From Manis javanica (Eukaryota; Chordata; Mammalia; Pholidota; Manidae): a stretch of DNA of 64,000 nucleotides. Shown here piece after piece: positions 1-14,060 of the stretch. The notes beneath the pieces are model-generated. The model made no database searches and was not told the DNA's origin. It was given only the letters and a program-made list of their open reading frames with translations. Every line of letters begins with the position of its first letter. Within the stretch, counting starts at the first letter, position 1. The translations under genes were made by a program, and so were the position numbers. The stretch spans positions 75,132,501 through 75,196,500 of the forward strand of contig NC_133159.1 in NCBI RefSeq assembly GCF_040802235.1, written 5' to 3'.

Positions 1-2926
1 ACGCCCAGACCAGCCAGTTAATAGGTTCCCTGATCAGCTAAAAACTGGGTTGCTATTAACTGCATCCATTAACTGTAACTACTGCTGGCTGGCTCCCCAT
101 TTAGTACATACGATTCAACTCGTACTCACTCTTCCCGCTCTCTATGATGAGCTTGACCATGTGACTTTGTTTGCAAATTGAAAGTGAGTGGAAGGGACAC
201 TGTGTCATTCCTGAGTAGAGTTTTTAAAAGATATTACAGGTTCCCATGAGCCCTATTGTGCACCAAATGCACTCCACAATGAGGACAGCAGGTCCCAGGA
301 AGGAAATGCTCCTTCGGGTCAGTCACAGATGAAAAGGACACAAGCACTGGCCCTGAATCTAGCCCCGGAGGAAAATTTCTGTAGCCAATATGAGTTACAG
401 ACAATAAATATTTGTTTTTATAAACCCCTCACATTTTGGGTATTATGTTACGCAATGTTATTACAGTAAAAGCTAAGAAAATGTTCCGCCCCGCCCCTCA
501 CCACCGTAATCGTGCTACGTGACTGACTTCTCCTTTCTGCGCTGCCTTGGCACGTCTCCAGGACATCAGGGGGAAGTGTACATAGGAAGTGCTGGTTCAT
601 AAGCTCCTTGGGAGTTTTCTGCATCTAATCTGAAATGGGCCCCCATACTCGGAGGGCGGGAAGAGACTGCAGAGAGAGGCAGGCCACTCCACATTGGTAG
701 GTGGCAGGTGCACTAAGCAGAGGAAGCTTACATACGAGGCTCGTCTTGGAAAGCTGCAAGACGAGTAGTTCTCCAACATGCTGCCAAATCTTAACTTTAT
801 TCAGAGGCCTTAACTAGATTCAGTCATGTATATGGTACAGATGTTCTCAACACATCTCTATCCCAGAACCATGTCCTTTGGGGCAGCCTCTGGCAGTGGG
901 GAAGGCAAGTAGAACCCACACTCCAAAGACAGGGAAGGGGATGAAGAGCCTCCGATGCTGACATCCAGCTCATGATTCAACCAGCAATCACGTCTCCTCA
1001 GTTACCTTTCCCAACATGAGGTTAAGTCAGATGCAGGTGGAGAACTTCTCTGAGTACTAGTAAATGTGGTGCTATCTGTTGACAAGGAAGAAATCCTGAT
1101 TAGATGCCAAACAAAAGGATTTCTAGAAAGGCTGACTGCAGGGAGTGGATGAGTGAAGCACGGCTGCTGTGTGTACAGCAAAGCCGTTCGGGTCGATCCT
1201 GCCTAAGCTTTGGGCACAGGAGTCACACTGTGACTGCCATTACACGGCTTCTTTCTTTTCTTTCCTGGGGATACAGAGTTAAATAGGATATGATCTCTGC
1301 CTTCGAAGTGCCTTAGCAATAACAACAACTAGAATTAGTTTTATTTGTTAGTAACAGAAAAGAAAACAAGTAAATCATAGCATAAGGAAGATGAAAATTG
1401 CTTTTTTGCTTGTATGTTTTCTTGTTTTCATTTTTAACTCTCACAACATAAGTCTGCAAAGTCTGAAGGTAATTAATCCAGAACTAGTATTGAGGCTTTG
1501 CTCTCCAAAGTCAATATGGCACAATATTCTTGAAACATGGCTGATGGTAGACATTAGAGTCACCCATGCAGTGACCCTGAGGAAGACAGCAAAATCAAAA
1601 TCAAAAGTAATTTTTGGTGTTCTCAGCTACTTAGGACAACTACACCTATGTCAGTGGATTGACGAATGTATGCGAGGGAAGGGAGTTTGGAAGGTCCATG
1701 TTTTCTTCAGGAATCCAAAGATACCTGCTTCCTCATTTTCCCCAGCTCCAACCCTGGAAGGATTTCACATGAAGGGCCCTTAGCACATGCAAAATCTGTT
1801 CAGACCTTCTGTAGGGGGTCAAGGGACGTGGGGCCTGATCAAAGAAAAAGATACAACCATGAGGTGGCAGCTTTTGATGCTTTGAGAGGATTGCAGGTGG
1901 GGAAAGTCCCTCCCAACAGGAGTCTCTCCAGAGGCTAAGTCATAGGAGTCACTACTCAGAAGAGGGCCAGGGAACTCCTGGGGAGGAGAGACAGAGGAGA
2001 AACTTATATGTCCAGGTGATAGTGATGTCACTTAGCAGCACAGAGTGGGGTGTGGGGCCTCTGTGTCAGAGGACTCTGAAGGGCAGCAGTGGCTTGGTGT
2101 CTTTATACCCAAGGTTTATCTATTGCTAGCTGATAGGCAGAATTTCATGGGGGGTATTCAAGGCAGACAGGCTTAAAAATCTACTTATTAGGCCTATATT
2201 TAAAACAATTAGATGTATAGAACAACTTTGGTGCCAGCCAGCTTTTGAGCTAACAAGTCTCAGCCTGCAGTAAAGAAAGAAACAACTTAGGGGCCAATAC
2301 ACAGAAGCCATCCTGACTCATTTAATAGCACTTTCTTTCTAAAGGCATGGCCATCCAGATGGAGAATGCAATGCTGCTCCACAGGCTTGGAAAATTTGTA
2401 CCATCCCATGAAATGATCTGAATTTCTAAGTTATTTGACTTTGGCTCCTGTTTTTAAAGAGAACTTTGGGGTCTCTTTTTAAAACAGCATAGACATCACC
2501 CAGATTAATACCAAAGACATTCAAGAAGAGTATGTATTTAAATTTCCTTTAGAAAACTCAAGAGAGACAGAGTGAAATAAAGGAAACTCTTCACTGAATA
2601 TTGAGTTACAAGGAATAATTCCTTTATTTTGGGAAGGAATATAAAGGAACCATTTAAGAAAATGTATTATTGTTTCTAAGATTTCAAGCCAGTTATTTCT
2701 TGCTTTAATGCTGTTTGTTTTTACACAGAGAATAAGCACAGCATCAATTCTTGAGGAGCTCTAACTATATCAGTCCTAGCGACATTTGAAATGAAGTTCA
2801 TTCAACCCTGTTTCTGCCTTTTCTTGAAAAGAAGGCTGACTTTAGAGGCAGATTTGGTCAACTCCCACAATCACTACAATTTAGAGAGCAAAAGGACTTC
2901 ATATCCCAATGTCCAAACTGCATATC
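1..2926. other. Intergenic stretch without a recognisable gene
   Basis: Both strands hold only short open frames (60-130 codons) with no family resemblance and no paired splice sites that I could follow. An old interspersed repeat lies at about 148-478. The rest, including 1391-1783 with a hydrophobic N-terminal reading, looks like neutral intergenic DNA. A degraded LTR or DNA transposon between 1800 and 2330 cannot be excluded by eye. Confidence 0.5.
148..478 (+). repeat. Old mammalian interspersed repeat, family not named
   Basis: The stretch has the run of motifs of a dispersed mammalian repeat: a 'gagcttgaccatgtgactt' start, a 'gtgagtggaag' segment, and an 'aataaatatttgtt' near the end followed by a 'cacattttggg' tail. 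I recognise the pattern but not its family name. It is diverged and probably older than the placental radiation. Confidence 0.4.
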
Positions 2927-5900
2927 CTTTTTTTCTTTGGTATCATTAATGTACAATTATGTGAACATTATGGTTATTAGACTTGCCCCATTTTCATGTC
3001 CCCACCACATACCCCATTACAGTCACCGTCCATCAGTGTAGTAAGATGCTATAGAATCACTACTTGTCTTCTCTGTGTTATACAGCCCTCCCCGGGCCCC
3101 CCATCCATTATATTATGTCTGTTAATCATAGTGTCCCTTTTCCAGCTCTTGTCCCTTCCTTCCCACCCATTCTCCCCAGTCCCTTTTCCTCTCGTAACTG
3201 TTAGTCCCTTCTTGGGTTCTGTGAGTCTACTGCTGTTTTGTTCCTTCAGTTTTTTCTTTGTTCTTAAACTCCACAGATGAATGAAATCATTTGATACTTG
3301 TCTTTCTCCGCCTGGATTATTTCACTGAGCATAATACCCTCTAGCTCCATCCATGTTGCTGCAAATGGTAGGATTTGTTTTCTTCTTATGGCTGAATAAT
3401 ATTCCATTGTGTATATGTACCACAGCTTCTTTATCCATTCATCTACTGATGGACACTTAGGTTGCTTCCATTTCTTGGCTATTGTAAATAGTGCTGCAAG
3501 AAACAAAGGGGTGCATATGTCTTTTTCAAACTGGGCTGCTGCATTCTTAGGGTAAATTCCTAGGAGTGGAATTCCAAATGTTATTTCTATTTTTAGTTTT
3601 GTGATGAACCTCTATACTGCTTTCCACAATGTTGAACTGATTTACATTCCCACCAGCAGTGTAGGAGGGTTCCCCTTTCTTTACAACCTTGCCAACATTT
3701 GTTGTTGTTTGTCTTTTGGGTGGTGGCCATCCTGACTGGTGTGAGGTGATATCTCATTGTGGTTTTAATTTGCATTTTTCTGATTAGCGATGTGGAGCAT
3801 CTTTTCATGTGTCTGCTGGCCATCTTAATTTCATCTTTCGAGTACTGTCTGTTCAGCTCATCTGCTGATTTTTTAATTGGATTATTTGCTCTTTGTTGAG
3901 GTGCATGAGCTCTTAATATATTTTGGGTGTCAACCCTTTATTGGATATGTCATTTATGAATATCTTCTCCCATACTGTAGGATACCTTTTTGTTCTATTG
4001 ATGGTGTCCTTTGCTGTACAGAAGCTTTTCAGCTTGATATAGTCCCATTTGTTCATTTCTGATTTTGTTTCCCTTGCCCAGGGAGATATGTTAATGAAGA
4101 AGCTGCTCATGTTTATGTCTAAGAGATTTTTGCCTATGATTTTTTCTAAGAGTTTTATGGTTTCATAACTTACATTAAGGTCATTGATCCATTTTGAGTT
4201 TACTTTTGTGAATGGGGTTAGACAATGATCCAGTTTCATTCTCTTACATGTAGCTGTCCAGTTTTGCCAACATCAGCTGTTGAAGAGGCTGTCATTTCCC
4301 AATTGTATATCCATGGCTCCTTTGTCGTATATTAATTGACCATATATGCTTGGGTTAATATCTGGACTCTCTATTCTGTTCCACTGGTCTATGCATCTGG
4401 TCTTGTGCCAGTACCAAATTGTCTTGATTACTGTAGCTTTGTAGTAGAACTTGAAGTTGGGAAGCGAGATCCCCACCCCCCCACTTTATTCTTCCTTCTC
4501 AGGATTGCTTTGGCTATTTGGGGTCTTTTGTGGTTCTATATGAATTTTAGAACTATTTGCTCTAGTTCGTTGAAGAATGCTGTTGGTATTTTGATAGGGA
4601 CTGCATTGAATATGTAGATTGCTTTAGGCAGGATGGCCATTTTGACAATATTAATTCTTCCTAGCCAAGAGCATAGGATGAATTTCCATTTTTTAGTGTC
4701 CTCTTTAGTTTCTTTTAATAGTGTCTTATAGTTTTCAGGGTATAGTTGTTTCACTTTCTTGGTTAGGTTTATTCCTAGGTATTTTATTCTTTTTGATGCA
4801 ATTGTTAATGGAATTGTTTTCCTGATTTCTCTTTCTGCTAGTTTATTGTTAGTGTATAGGCAAGCAACAGATTTCTGTATTAAGTTTGTATTCCTCAACA
4901 TTGCTGAATTCAGATATGAGATCTGGTAGTTTTGAAGTGGATTCTTTAGGGTTTTTATGTACAATATCACATCATCTGAAAATAGTGACAGTTTAGCTTT
5001 TTTCTTATCAACCTGGATGCCTTGTATTTCTTTGTTTTGTCTGATTGCCATGGCTAGGACCTCCAGTACTAAGTTGAATAAAAGTGGGGTGAATGGGCAT
5101 CCGTTTTGTTCCCAATCTTAGGTGAAATGCTTTCAGTTTCTCGCTGTTAAGTACGATGTTGGCTGTAGGGTTTCTCATATATGGCCTTTATTATGTTGAG
5201 GTACTTGCCCTCTATATCCACTTTGTTGAGAGTTTTTATCATGAATGTATGTTGAATTTTGTTGAATGGTTTTTCAGCATCTATGGAGATGATCATGTGG
5301 TTTTTGTCCTTCTTTTTGTTAATGTGGTGGATGATGTTGATGGATTTTCAAATGTTGTACCATCCTTGCATCCCTGAGATGAATCCCACTTGATCATGCT
5401 GTATGATGCTCTTGATGTATTTTTGAATTTGGTTTGCTAATAGTTTGTTGAGTATTTTTGCATCTATGTTCATCAGGGATATTGGTCTGTAATTTCCTTT
5501 TTTGGCAGGGTCTTTGCCTGGTTTTGGTATTAGAGTGATGCTGGCTTCATAGAATGAGTTTTGCTATATTCTCTCCTCTTCTGTTTTTTGGAAACCTTTA
5601 AGGAGAATGGATATTATGTCTTCTCTAAATGTCTGATAAAATTCAGTGGTAAATCCTTCTGGCCCTGGGGTTTTGTTCTTAGGTAGTTTTTTGATTACTG
5701 ATTCAGTTTCGTTGCTGGTAATTGATCTGTTTAGATTTTGTTTCTTCCTTGATCACTCTTGGAAGGTTGTATTTCTCTAGAAAGTTGTCCATTTCTTCTA
5801 GGTTATCCAGTTTGTTAGCATATAGATTTTCATAGTATTCTCTAATAATTTTTTGTAGTTCTGTGTTGTCTGTTGTGATTTTTCCATTCTCATTTCTGAT

Positions 5901-8900
5901 ACTGTTTATGTGTGTAGATTCTCTTTTTTATCTTAATAATTCTGGCTAGGGGTTTATCTATTTTGGTTATTTTCTCAAAGAACAGCTCTTGGTTTCATTG
6001 ATTTTTTTTCTATTGTTTTATTCTTCTCAATTTTATTTATTTCTTCTCTGATCGTTATGTCCCTCCTTCTGCTGACTTTGGGCCTCATTTGTTTTTCTTT
6101 TTCCAGTTTCAATAATTGTGACTTTAGACTGTTCATTTGGGATTGTTGTTCCTTCTTTAAATAGGCCTGGATTGCTATATACTTTCCTCTTAAGACTGCT
6201 TTCGCTGCGTCCCACAGAAGTTGGGGCTTTGTGTTGTTGTTGTCATTTGTTTCCATATATTCCTTGATGTCTATTTTAATTTGTTCATTGATCCATTGAT
6301 TATTTAGGAGCATATTATTAAGCCTCCATGTGTTTGTGAGCCTTTTTGTTTTCTTTGTACAATTTATTTCTAGTTTTATACCTTTGTGATCTGAGAAGTT
6401 GGTTGGTAGAATTTCAATGTTTTTGAATTTGCTGAGGTTGTTTTGTGGCCTATATGTGGTCTATGCCAGAAAATTTTCCATGTGCATTTGAGAAGAATGT
6501 ATATCCTGCTGCCTTTGGGTGTAGTGTTTTGTAGATGTCTGTTAGGTCCATCTGTTCTAGTGTGTTGTTCAGTGCCTCTGTGTCATTACTTATTTTTTGT
6601 CTGGTTCATCTGTCTTTTTGAGTGAGTGGTGTATCGAAGTCTCCTAAAATGAATGCACTGCATTCTATTTCCTCCTTTAATTCTGTTAGTATTTGTTTCA
6701 CATATGTAGGTGCTCCTGTGTTTGGTGCATAGATATTTATAATGGTTATATCCTCTTGTTGGACTAACCCCTTTATCATGATGTAATGTCCTTCTTTATC
6801 TCATTGTTTTCTTTGTTTTGAAGTTATTTTGTCTGGTACAAGGATGGCAACTCCTGCTTTTTTCTCCCTATTGTTTGCATGAAATAACATTTTCCATCCC
6901 TTCACTTTTAGTCTGTGCATGTCTTTGGGTTTGAGGTGAGTGTCTTGAAAGCAGCATACAGATGGGTCTTGATTTTTTATACATTCTATTACTCTGTGTC
7001 TTTTGATTGGTGTATTCAGTCCATTTACATTTAGGTTGATTATCTACAGATATGTACTTATTGCCATTATAGGTTTTGGATTCATGGTTACCAAAGCTTC
7101 AAGCGTAGCTTCTTTTCTATCTAACCATCTAATTTTAACTCACTTATTAGGCTATTATAAACACAGGCTGATGATTCTTTTTTTCTCTCTCTTCTTATTC
7201 TTCCTTCTCCACTCTTTAGATGTTAGGTGTTTTATTCTGTACTCTTTTGTATTTACCTTGACTGCTTTTGTTGATAGCTGGTTTTATTTTTTGTCTTTAG
7301 TTAGTATTTGATTGGTCTGCTTTCTTTGCTGTGATTTGATTTTCTCTGGTGACATCTACTTAGCCTTAGGCATACTTCCACCTAGAGCAGTCCCTTTAAA
7401 ATACACTGTAGAGGTGGTTTGTGGGTGGTAAATTCCCTTAACTTTTGCTTATCTGGGAATTGTTTAATCCCTCCAAATTTAAATGACAATATTTCTGGAT
7501 ACAGTATTCTTGGTTCAAGACTCTTATGTTTCATTGCATTAAATATATCATGCCACTCCCTTCTGGCCTGTAAGGTTTCTCTTGAAAAGTCTGATGATAG
7601 CCTGATGGGTTTTCCTTTGTAGGTGATCTTTTTTCTCTCTCTGACTGTTTTTAATACTCTGTCCTGTCTTTGATCTTCGCCATTTTAATTATTATATGTC
7701 TTGGTGTTGTCCTCCTTGGGTCCCTTGCGCTGGGAGATCTGTGGGCTTCCATGGTCTGAGAGACTATTTCCTTCTCCAGCTTGGGAAAATTTTCAGCATT
7801 TATTTCTTCAAAGATACTTTCAATCCCTTTCTCTCTCTTCTTCTTCTGGTACCCCTGTCATGTGAATATTGTTCCATTTGGATTGGTCACATCGTTCTCT
7901 TAATATTCTTTCATTCCTAGAGATCCTTTTATCTCTCTCTGCTTTGGCTTCTCTGTATTCCTGTTCTGTGATTTCTATTGCATTAACAGGCCCTACACCT
8001 CATCCAGTCTGCTCTTAAATCCTTCCAGTTTGTTTCATTTCAGTTTTCTCCCTCCAGAATTCATCCCTTAGCTCTCATGTATTTCTCCTCAGCTCCATCA
8101 ACATGCTTATGACTTTCATTTTGAATTCTTTTTCAGAAGATTGGTTATATCAGTCTCACCAGGCCCTCTCTCTGGCATTTGAGTGATTTTGGACTGGTCC
8201 AGGTTCTTCTGCCTTTTCATGGTGATAGAAGTGATTGCCTGCAATTGGCGTGTGTGTCAGCTGGGAGAACAAAGTCTCTTCCTGCTTGCTGGTCACCTTG
8301 CCCTTATCTGCTACCTGTGCTGGTTAACTGCACACAGGAGGAGTCTCTGGGTTAATCCTGAGCTGCTGTGGGTGGGGGAGCACTTAGGATAGGGGCACTG
8401 CCTGGGGTCACAGGTGTGTGGCCTATGTTCTCCTGTGAGAATGGTGCCCCTTCGTGCCTTCTGGGCTTTTTGCTGTCTTCCTCTGCCTGTGCCTGGCAGC
8501 TGTGCACAGGGGGCAGCCTCTGGGTCTGGCCTGGTTAGCTGCACACTGGGAGGAGATTGTGTGTGGTTGCTGTGGGCTGAGCTGCTCCCGGGCTGGGCCA
8601 CAGCAATGGCACGTCAGCTGATTTGCTTGCACTGGTGGTGGTGGGGAATGAATGGCAGGCTGCTTATTGCCATGAGGGGCTTCAGAACTGCATTGCCACT
8701 CAGGGGGTTAGGGCACCTGAAGTTCCTTAAAATTCCCAGCGAATGTGCCAGGATGATTTTGTCCACCTGTTAAACCCTTGTCTCTTTAAGACTTTAAAAG
8801 TGCCCGCTTTACTTTTGTCTCAGGGAAGCTGGCTGTGGGGACCTGTTCAGTCTCAGTCTTAGATTTCACTTTTCTGTTTTTCTAATATTCAGTACACCAT

Positions 8901-9226
8901 GCAATGTGTGTCTGTGTTCCCAGTTCAGATTACTAGGGCTGGTTATTTAGCATTCCTGTGTTCCACTCCCTCCCCACTCTGATTCTTTCCCTCCCACCTG
9001 TCAGGCAGGGTGGTGGGGGGAGTGCTTGGGTCCCACTGGGTCACGGCTTTGTCTCTTACCTTTTTCGTGAGATGGTGAGTTCTCGCAGATGTAGATGTAG
9101 CTTGGCTGTTGTACTGTATCTTCTTGTTTCTCTTTTAGGAATAGTTGTCCTTGCTGTATTTTCAAAATATATATGGTTTTGGGAGGAGATTTTCGCTGCC
9201 CTACTCACACTGCCATGTTGAGAAAA
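2927..9226 (-). mobile_element. Near full-length LINE-1, minus strand, decayed
   Basis: The element reads right to left. Its 5' end is near 9225 ('AACATGGCAGTGTGAG' on the minus strand). A GC-richer 5'UTR spans about 8170-9225, ORF1 remains about 7400-8170, ORF2 about 3264-7050, and the 3'UTR ends in a T-run (poly-A on the minus strand) at 2927. ORF2 shows an endonuclease part near 6000-6800, reverse transcriptase near 4500-5100 and the C-terminal 'MEYYSAI' motif near 3400. Frames are broken many times, so it is unlikely to move. At about 6.3 kb the length is close to an intact mammalian L1, which is unusual because most copies are 5'-truncated. Confidence 0.9.
4536..5051 (-). pseudogene. L1 ORF2 reverse transcriptase fragment
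   Basis: This 171-codon open piece of the L1 at 2927-9226 covers the region around the reverse-transcriptase active site. It reads FSDD where L1 normally has FADD, keeping both aspartates that bind metal, followed by VILYI. Downstream it shows the conserved 'KYLGINLTK' and '[10 protein letters not shown]' motifs. It is one frame of a frameshifted ORF2, not a gene of its own. Confidence 0.85.
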
Positions 9227-9483
9227 TCCCCCATATACTTCTATCTTATAGTGCCTTTCCTCAAAGAGAATTTAATAACCAAACATACATTTACAACCAG
9301 AATTTGAAAGCTTGTACACCCTGCTTAGAATAACCTCTACTCTCAACTTTCCACATACTCAGCTCTTTTCATTTGTTCTCAGCTTACATGCCACCTCCAA
9401 AGAGATGAAACAGAGGAAGGAAAAACTCAGTTGGGAGACTTTCTTCTAGCTGCCATGGCTTGTAATTGTAAAGTGAAGTATGA

Positions 9484-9990
9484 TTTTTTTTTGGTATCAT
9501 TTATCTACAATTACATGAGGAACATTATGTTTACTAGGCTCCCCCCTTTACCAAGTCCCCCCCCCATGAACCCCATTACAGTCACTGTCCATCAGCATAG
9601 TGAGATGCTGTAGAGTTACTACTTGTCTTCTCTGTGTTGCACTTCCCTCCTCCTGCCCCCCTGCCACATATACATGCTAATCATAATGCACCCTTTCTTC
9701 CCCCCCATTATTCCTCCCTTCCCACCCATCCTCCCCAGTCCCTTTCCCTTTGGTAACTGTTAGTCTATTCTTGGGTTCTGTGATTCTGCTGCTGTTTTGT
9801 TCCTTCAGGTTTTTCTTTGCTCTTATACTTCACAGGTGAGTGAAATCATTTGGTACTTGTCTTTCTCTGCCTGGCTTATTTCACTGAGCATAGCACCCTC
9901 TAGCTCCATTCATGTTGTTGCAAATGGTAGGATCTATTTTCTTCTTATGGCTGAATAATATTCCATTGTGTATATGTACCACATCTTTTT
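9484..9990 (-). mobile_element. 5'-truncated L1 3' end, minus strand
   Basis: A T-run at 9484-9491 (poly-A tail on the minus strand) is followed by a 3'UTR nearly matching 2927-3290, then the last part of ORF2. The match stops near 9990, where the L1 at 2927 continues but this copy enters unique DNA. Short 'tgattttt' strings on both sides may be the target-site duplication but overlap the T-run. This is a typical truncated insertion of the same young subfamily. Confidence 0.88.
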
Positions 9991-10002
9991 GATCCAAAGG
10001 AT

Positions 10003-11890
10003 GATTTTTAAGCATGTTATTCAATAAGTCTTATTACAGAAGAGTAATGGTATGAGAATTATAATCAAAATGTTTTCCTAAAGCAATAGTGTAATCAGTC
10101 GTCTTGATTGAATTGGAATAACATTCTTTAATGCTCTACACAATTTTTTTTTACAGATTTTATTGTTTTAGGTTTATTTGGCTTCAGAAAAATAAGTAAT
10201 TTCTATATCTTCTAAGCATACCATTTACTGAGTTTCCCCAACTGTTAAAATCTTATTTTAGTTTGATATATTTATGAATGAGTCACTATTAGTGATTATG
10301 ATATTAAAAGTTATTTTTGTATATTCTATGGGATTTCATGACTATATATTGTCATTAAAATGTCATATAGAATAGTCACACTTCACTAAAGTTCCTCTGT
10401 GCTCCACTTATGCATCCCTTTCTTTCTCTGAATCCCTGGCAATCACTTATGTTTTTTTCTCTCTATACTTTTGCCCTTCCATAATATCATATACTTGGAT
10501 GACAGTATATAACCTTTGGAATTAGTTGTTATTTGGTACTTAATATTCTCAGTTTGGGGGCTTCAGTGGACATTATCAGATAGAAAGAGTCCCATTTAAA
10601 CAATATAAAATATAAGAAAAAACACAAGACGTAATAATCTGATCCATATGGTGTTGCTGGAAATGCAGAACTTAAGCAGTTTGAAGTCAGCAATCTGTTT
10701 GGTACATTCTTTAGCTGATATAAATCTGGAGATAAAAGAATAAATATTTTTGAGTCAAGATTTATACCCTTATAGTATTCTTGAACAAGAGGCTGTAGCT
10801 ACTGTGACATACAGTTAAATGCAACAAATACTTTGAATATTGTTGGGATTGGATAAATACATAAAAAGGGACAAGAAATTGTTAGTGCACAAATTTGAGT
10901 AATGAACCAGCTTGGTGAGTTGGCTATAATAAATGTATCCTCTCATTCATAATCAGAGTGTGGACTGAGCCAGCAGAAAGAATGGCTGCCCTTAGTTTAG
11001 CAGTGTTCCTGAGCAGTAATGCTTGTGAGGTTTTTATATCTGCAGGATTGCAAATATATATCAGAGGATTAGATGCTTACTCTATGACATGGGTTCTCAA
11101 TGCTAGCATTAAGTATTTGTGGAAAAGGCAAAAGGATCTCTATTGCCACTCCCTGAGAAGCCCAGATGTCCTGTTCATTTTCCTCAGCAAGGTTCAGCTG
11201 GCTGTTACTTTTCCTTTATTCTACTCCTAACTGAGTATAATTGGTTTCATGCCACATCTCTGATACTGACTACAGGCACTATCAGGATGCACCACCCTAG
11301 CTTCTAGGCCATTCCTCAGCCTGCCCTGATCCTATTACCTCAGGAACAAATTTTGTCTCTTGCAGTGAGACTAACTGGACAGAGCCCCTTCACCCTTGGT
11401 CCAAGGATCGATCTATGAAATTAAAACAATAGTTAGTTTGCCTTCATTTACTATTTATGATATCTGGTCAAGATAGTGCTTATGTATATCATTATTAATC
11501 TCCATTTTTTAATCTATCTCTTAAAAATGTCATCAAACCTTTTTGAGGATAGTTCACTTAAGGTTAAGGAATTTTCAAATTTGTGGCTCTGTCATCAGCC
11601 CACTCAAACTCTGCAGCTGCTTTATGTTTTGCCCACCTTTCATTGCTGTATCTCTAAGGCCTTCAATACTAGTACTTCCATTGTTTTTGTATACTTAAAG
11701 AAAAACAAAGAAAAGTTCTCATTCTTAGCTAATTCGTATTTTGAACATGACAAATAAATTACCATTGAATGAGAAATGATAGTTGTTAAAAGAATGTTAC
11801 ATATAAAGTGTTGGTTATCTATAAAAACCATTAATTATATTCAGAAGGATTTTAGATGGCCTCACCAAGGAGGTGCCATTACTGTTGGAT
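10003..11890. repeat. Low-copy duplicon, copy 1
   Basis: This non-L1 sequence aligns by eye with 54860-56400 in the same orientation. Shared landmarks in order: 'aataagtcttattacagaag', 'tagctactgtgaca', a segment around 'ctgagaag' and 'ttcagctggctg', 'cctaactgagtataa', and 'gatagttcacttaaggtta'. The end segment 11670-11862 also matches 48290-48490. Frames are short and not shared between copies, so I see no protein. It is probably flanking DNA copied along with GBP-cluster duplications. Confidence 0.7.
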
Positions 11891-13559
11891 CTTGAAGGAT
11901 GACTCAGATTATAGCAAAGAGAGATTGGAAGAAATGTATTTTACACCAAAGGAAGGGAATAAGCACATATACAATGGTAGTGAGCAAATGCCAGGAATAA
12001 ACTGGGGTCCCCTATAGCCATAGACTTATTGAAGATGAGGTTGAAAGATCATCTTATTCATAATCATGGGAACTGGGAACTAGGTCATGAAATTTATTCC
12101 AGAGGCAGACAGAGTCTTTAAAGGTTATTGGCATGCTCAGAACAGTACGTGAGTTCCACACTCTGATAACAGAAGGAGAAAGACAATAAAGTAAGGACAT
12201 TGGAGATAGAGATCACCTCAGAGATTGCTGCTACAGTTTAGAAGACACATTATAGACTTATCACTTTAGGTTTGTGTGGAGCATTGCTCCACAGGGTTGT
12301 TTCTTCCACTTTGTTCTGTATCCACTGAGTAACTGTATCATCAGCAAGGCCAAAGCTTGACTGCTGCCAAATCTGATCCAGCAGGAGGGAAAAGAAGGGC
12401 TGGTGGAGTACAGGAGCAAAATTCTGTGACCCAGACCCTCAATAACATATATATACTTCTGTTCATATCTCATGTGTGAATACAATCACATGGCCACTGT
12501 TAGCTGTAAGAGGAGCTAGAAAAAACATAATGTCCAGCTAGGTTGTCATGAGCTCATTTTGGTAACAGAATCTTATAATATTTACAGCTGAAATGCCTGT
12601 TATTACTATAAAAGTTTATGAACAATATTAGAGACAGACTTTTTTTATGGGTTCTGAAATTAAACTTGGCCATTTTGAGAGTTGAACACAAGCTAGGCTG
12701 AGTATAGTGGCCCTGTCCTTCCTGAGACATAAACACTGTGGGAAGAAAAGGGTGGGCACATGACTATAGCCTGAATAGAAAGAGTCCTTCCTCACCAACT
12801 GGATCAAAGAAGCCCCCTCTTGTATCTCTTTTGTTGTTGATGGTGGTGGTTTTCATTTTATTTATGAAGCTACAAAGTTGTGATTCTAGAGAGGAGGAGT
12901 CTAAGGCTAGTTATTTTTAGATGTCTAGCAAGATGCTCTTATTATTATATAGCAGTGAAAACATTTAATTGGTATCTTTCTTTCAGCTTTCATTGCTTGT
13001 AAATTGCAAGGAAAAATAACTTTTTTGTGTATTTTGTTAAGGCTAAGTAATAAGAGTATATTTATGGTAAGGGAAGAATTGTTAAAACAGTTTCCTAAAC
13101 TGAAAGTTAATGAGACTTGATTTAATAGAAATGACTTTTTCATGCTCTATTAACTTAACTCCAAAAATGATGGCATAACATGTTAGAAATTTTGTTTTGA
13201 AGCACTTAGTGCACTCAGCTTTGCAGCATAGCATAAATTCTCAGACAGGAAATATCTCGCTTTAACATCCTGCTACACAAAGTTTGGTGAAAACCACAAA
13301 TTGGCAAATAACCAGATCTTTGAGAAAGACACAAACTTGATGCAGTTTCTGTTCAGAAATCTGGTGAGTACAACTGTTTAGCTACAAAACTGAGTGGAAA
13401 AGAATGATGGCCCTTCAGGGACATAACTCAGAGGCTTAGGGAACACTAGAACTGGGGAGTTTAGCCACTGTGGCATAACAGTAAAAACAGTCCAAAACCA
13501 AAATCACCTTGGATTTGAGTTTACAGAAGTATCTTTCAAGCTATTCTCTAAGAGAGTCC
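11891..13559. other. Intergenic, no gene recognised
   Basis: AT-rich sequence with no coding signal, no identified L1 and no RNA gene. Parts may be further diverged duplicon sequence, but I could not match them. Confidence 0.4.
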
Positions 13560-14060
13560 CTGTGCCCCTTCTTCACAGAGGTTCAGGCCATGGCGCCTCC
13601 CTCCCCTTGTCCACCCTTACATGAGGCAAAAACCTAGTCTTGTGCCACATCTCTGATGGTGATCACAGGTGGAGCCCCAGCCTTTTGCCCATTCTTTTTT
13701 CAGGAGGACCCTTCATAGACTCAGATTGCTCTGACCCACTAGAGAAGAGATTCAAGTGACTCACAAATATACTGATGTGAAGAAACCTCTCATGCTTCTT
13801 CCAGAAACCCAATTAGTGGAATATCTTAACAAGAGTCAGCTGGTATAGCTCCTCTGTAGCCTGTGGATTCCATTTTGGTGTGGGGAAAGCATATGTAAGT
13901 GAACTGAGGTACTGTCTCAAGTGTGGTCCCTTTATACCTTTCCAACACTTGTCAAGGATGGTCCATTTTAAGTTGAGGAATTGTTAAATTTGTGACTTAA
14001 GTGTCAGGTCAGAGTTAAACAGATAACTGTGCATTCAAAAGCCTCTTTGAGTCCCATTTA
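13560..14060. repeat. Low-copy duplicon, copy 3 (partial)
   Basis: Segments around 'tgccacatctctgatggtga' (13640) and 'ggatggtccattttaagttg' (13950) match in order both 11250-11600 and 55800-56270. More diverged than copies 1 and 2 are from each other, so probably an older duplicate. No coding content is seen. Confidence 0.5.

Noticed and set aside
1391-1783. 130-codon frame with hydrophobic start, possible secreted protein
   Set aside because: A hydrophobic start in AT-rich DNA is weak evidence; no splice structure, no family resemblance, and an overlapping frame is open as well.
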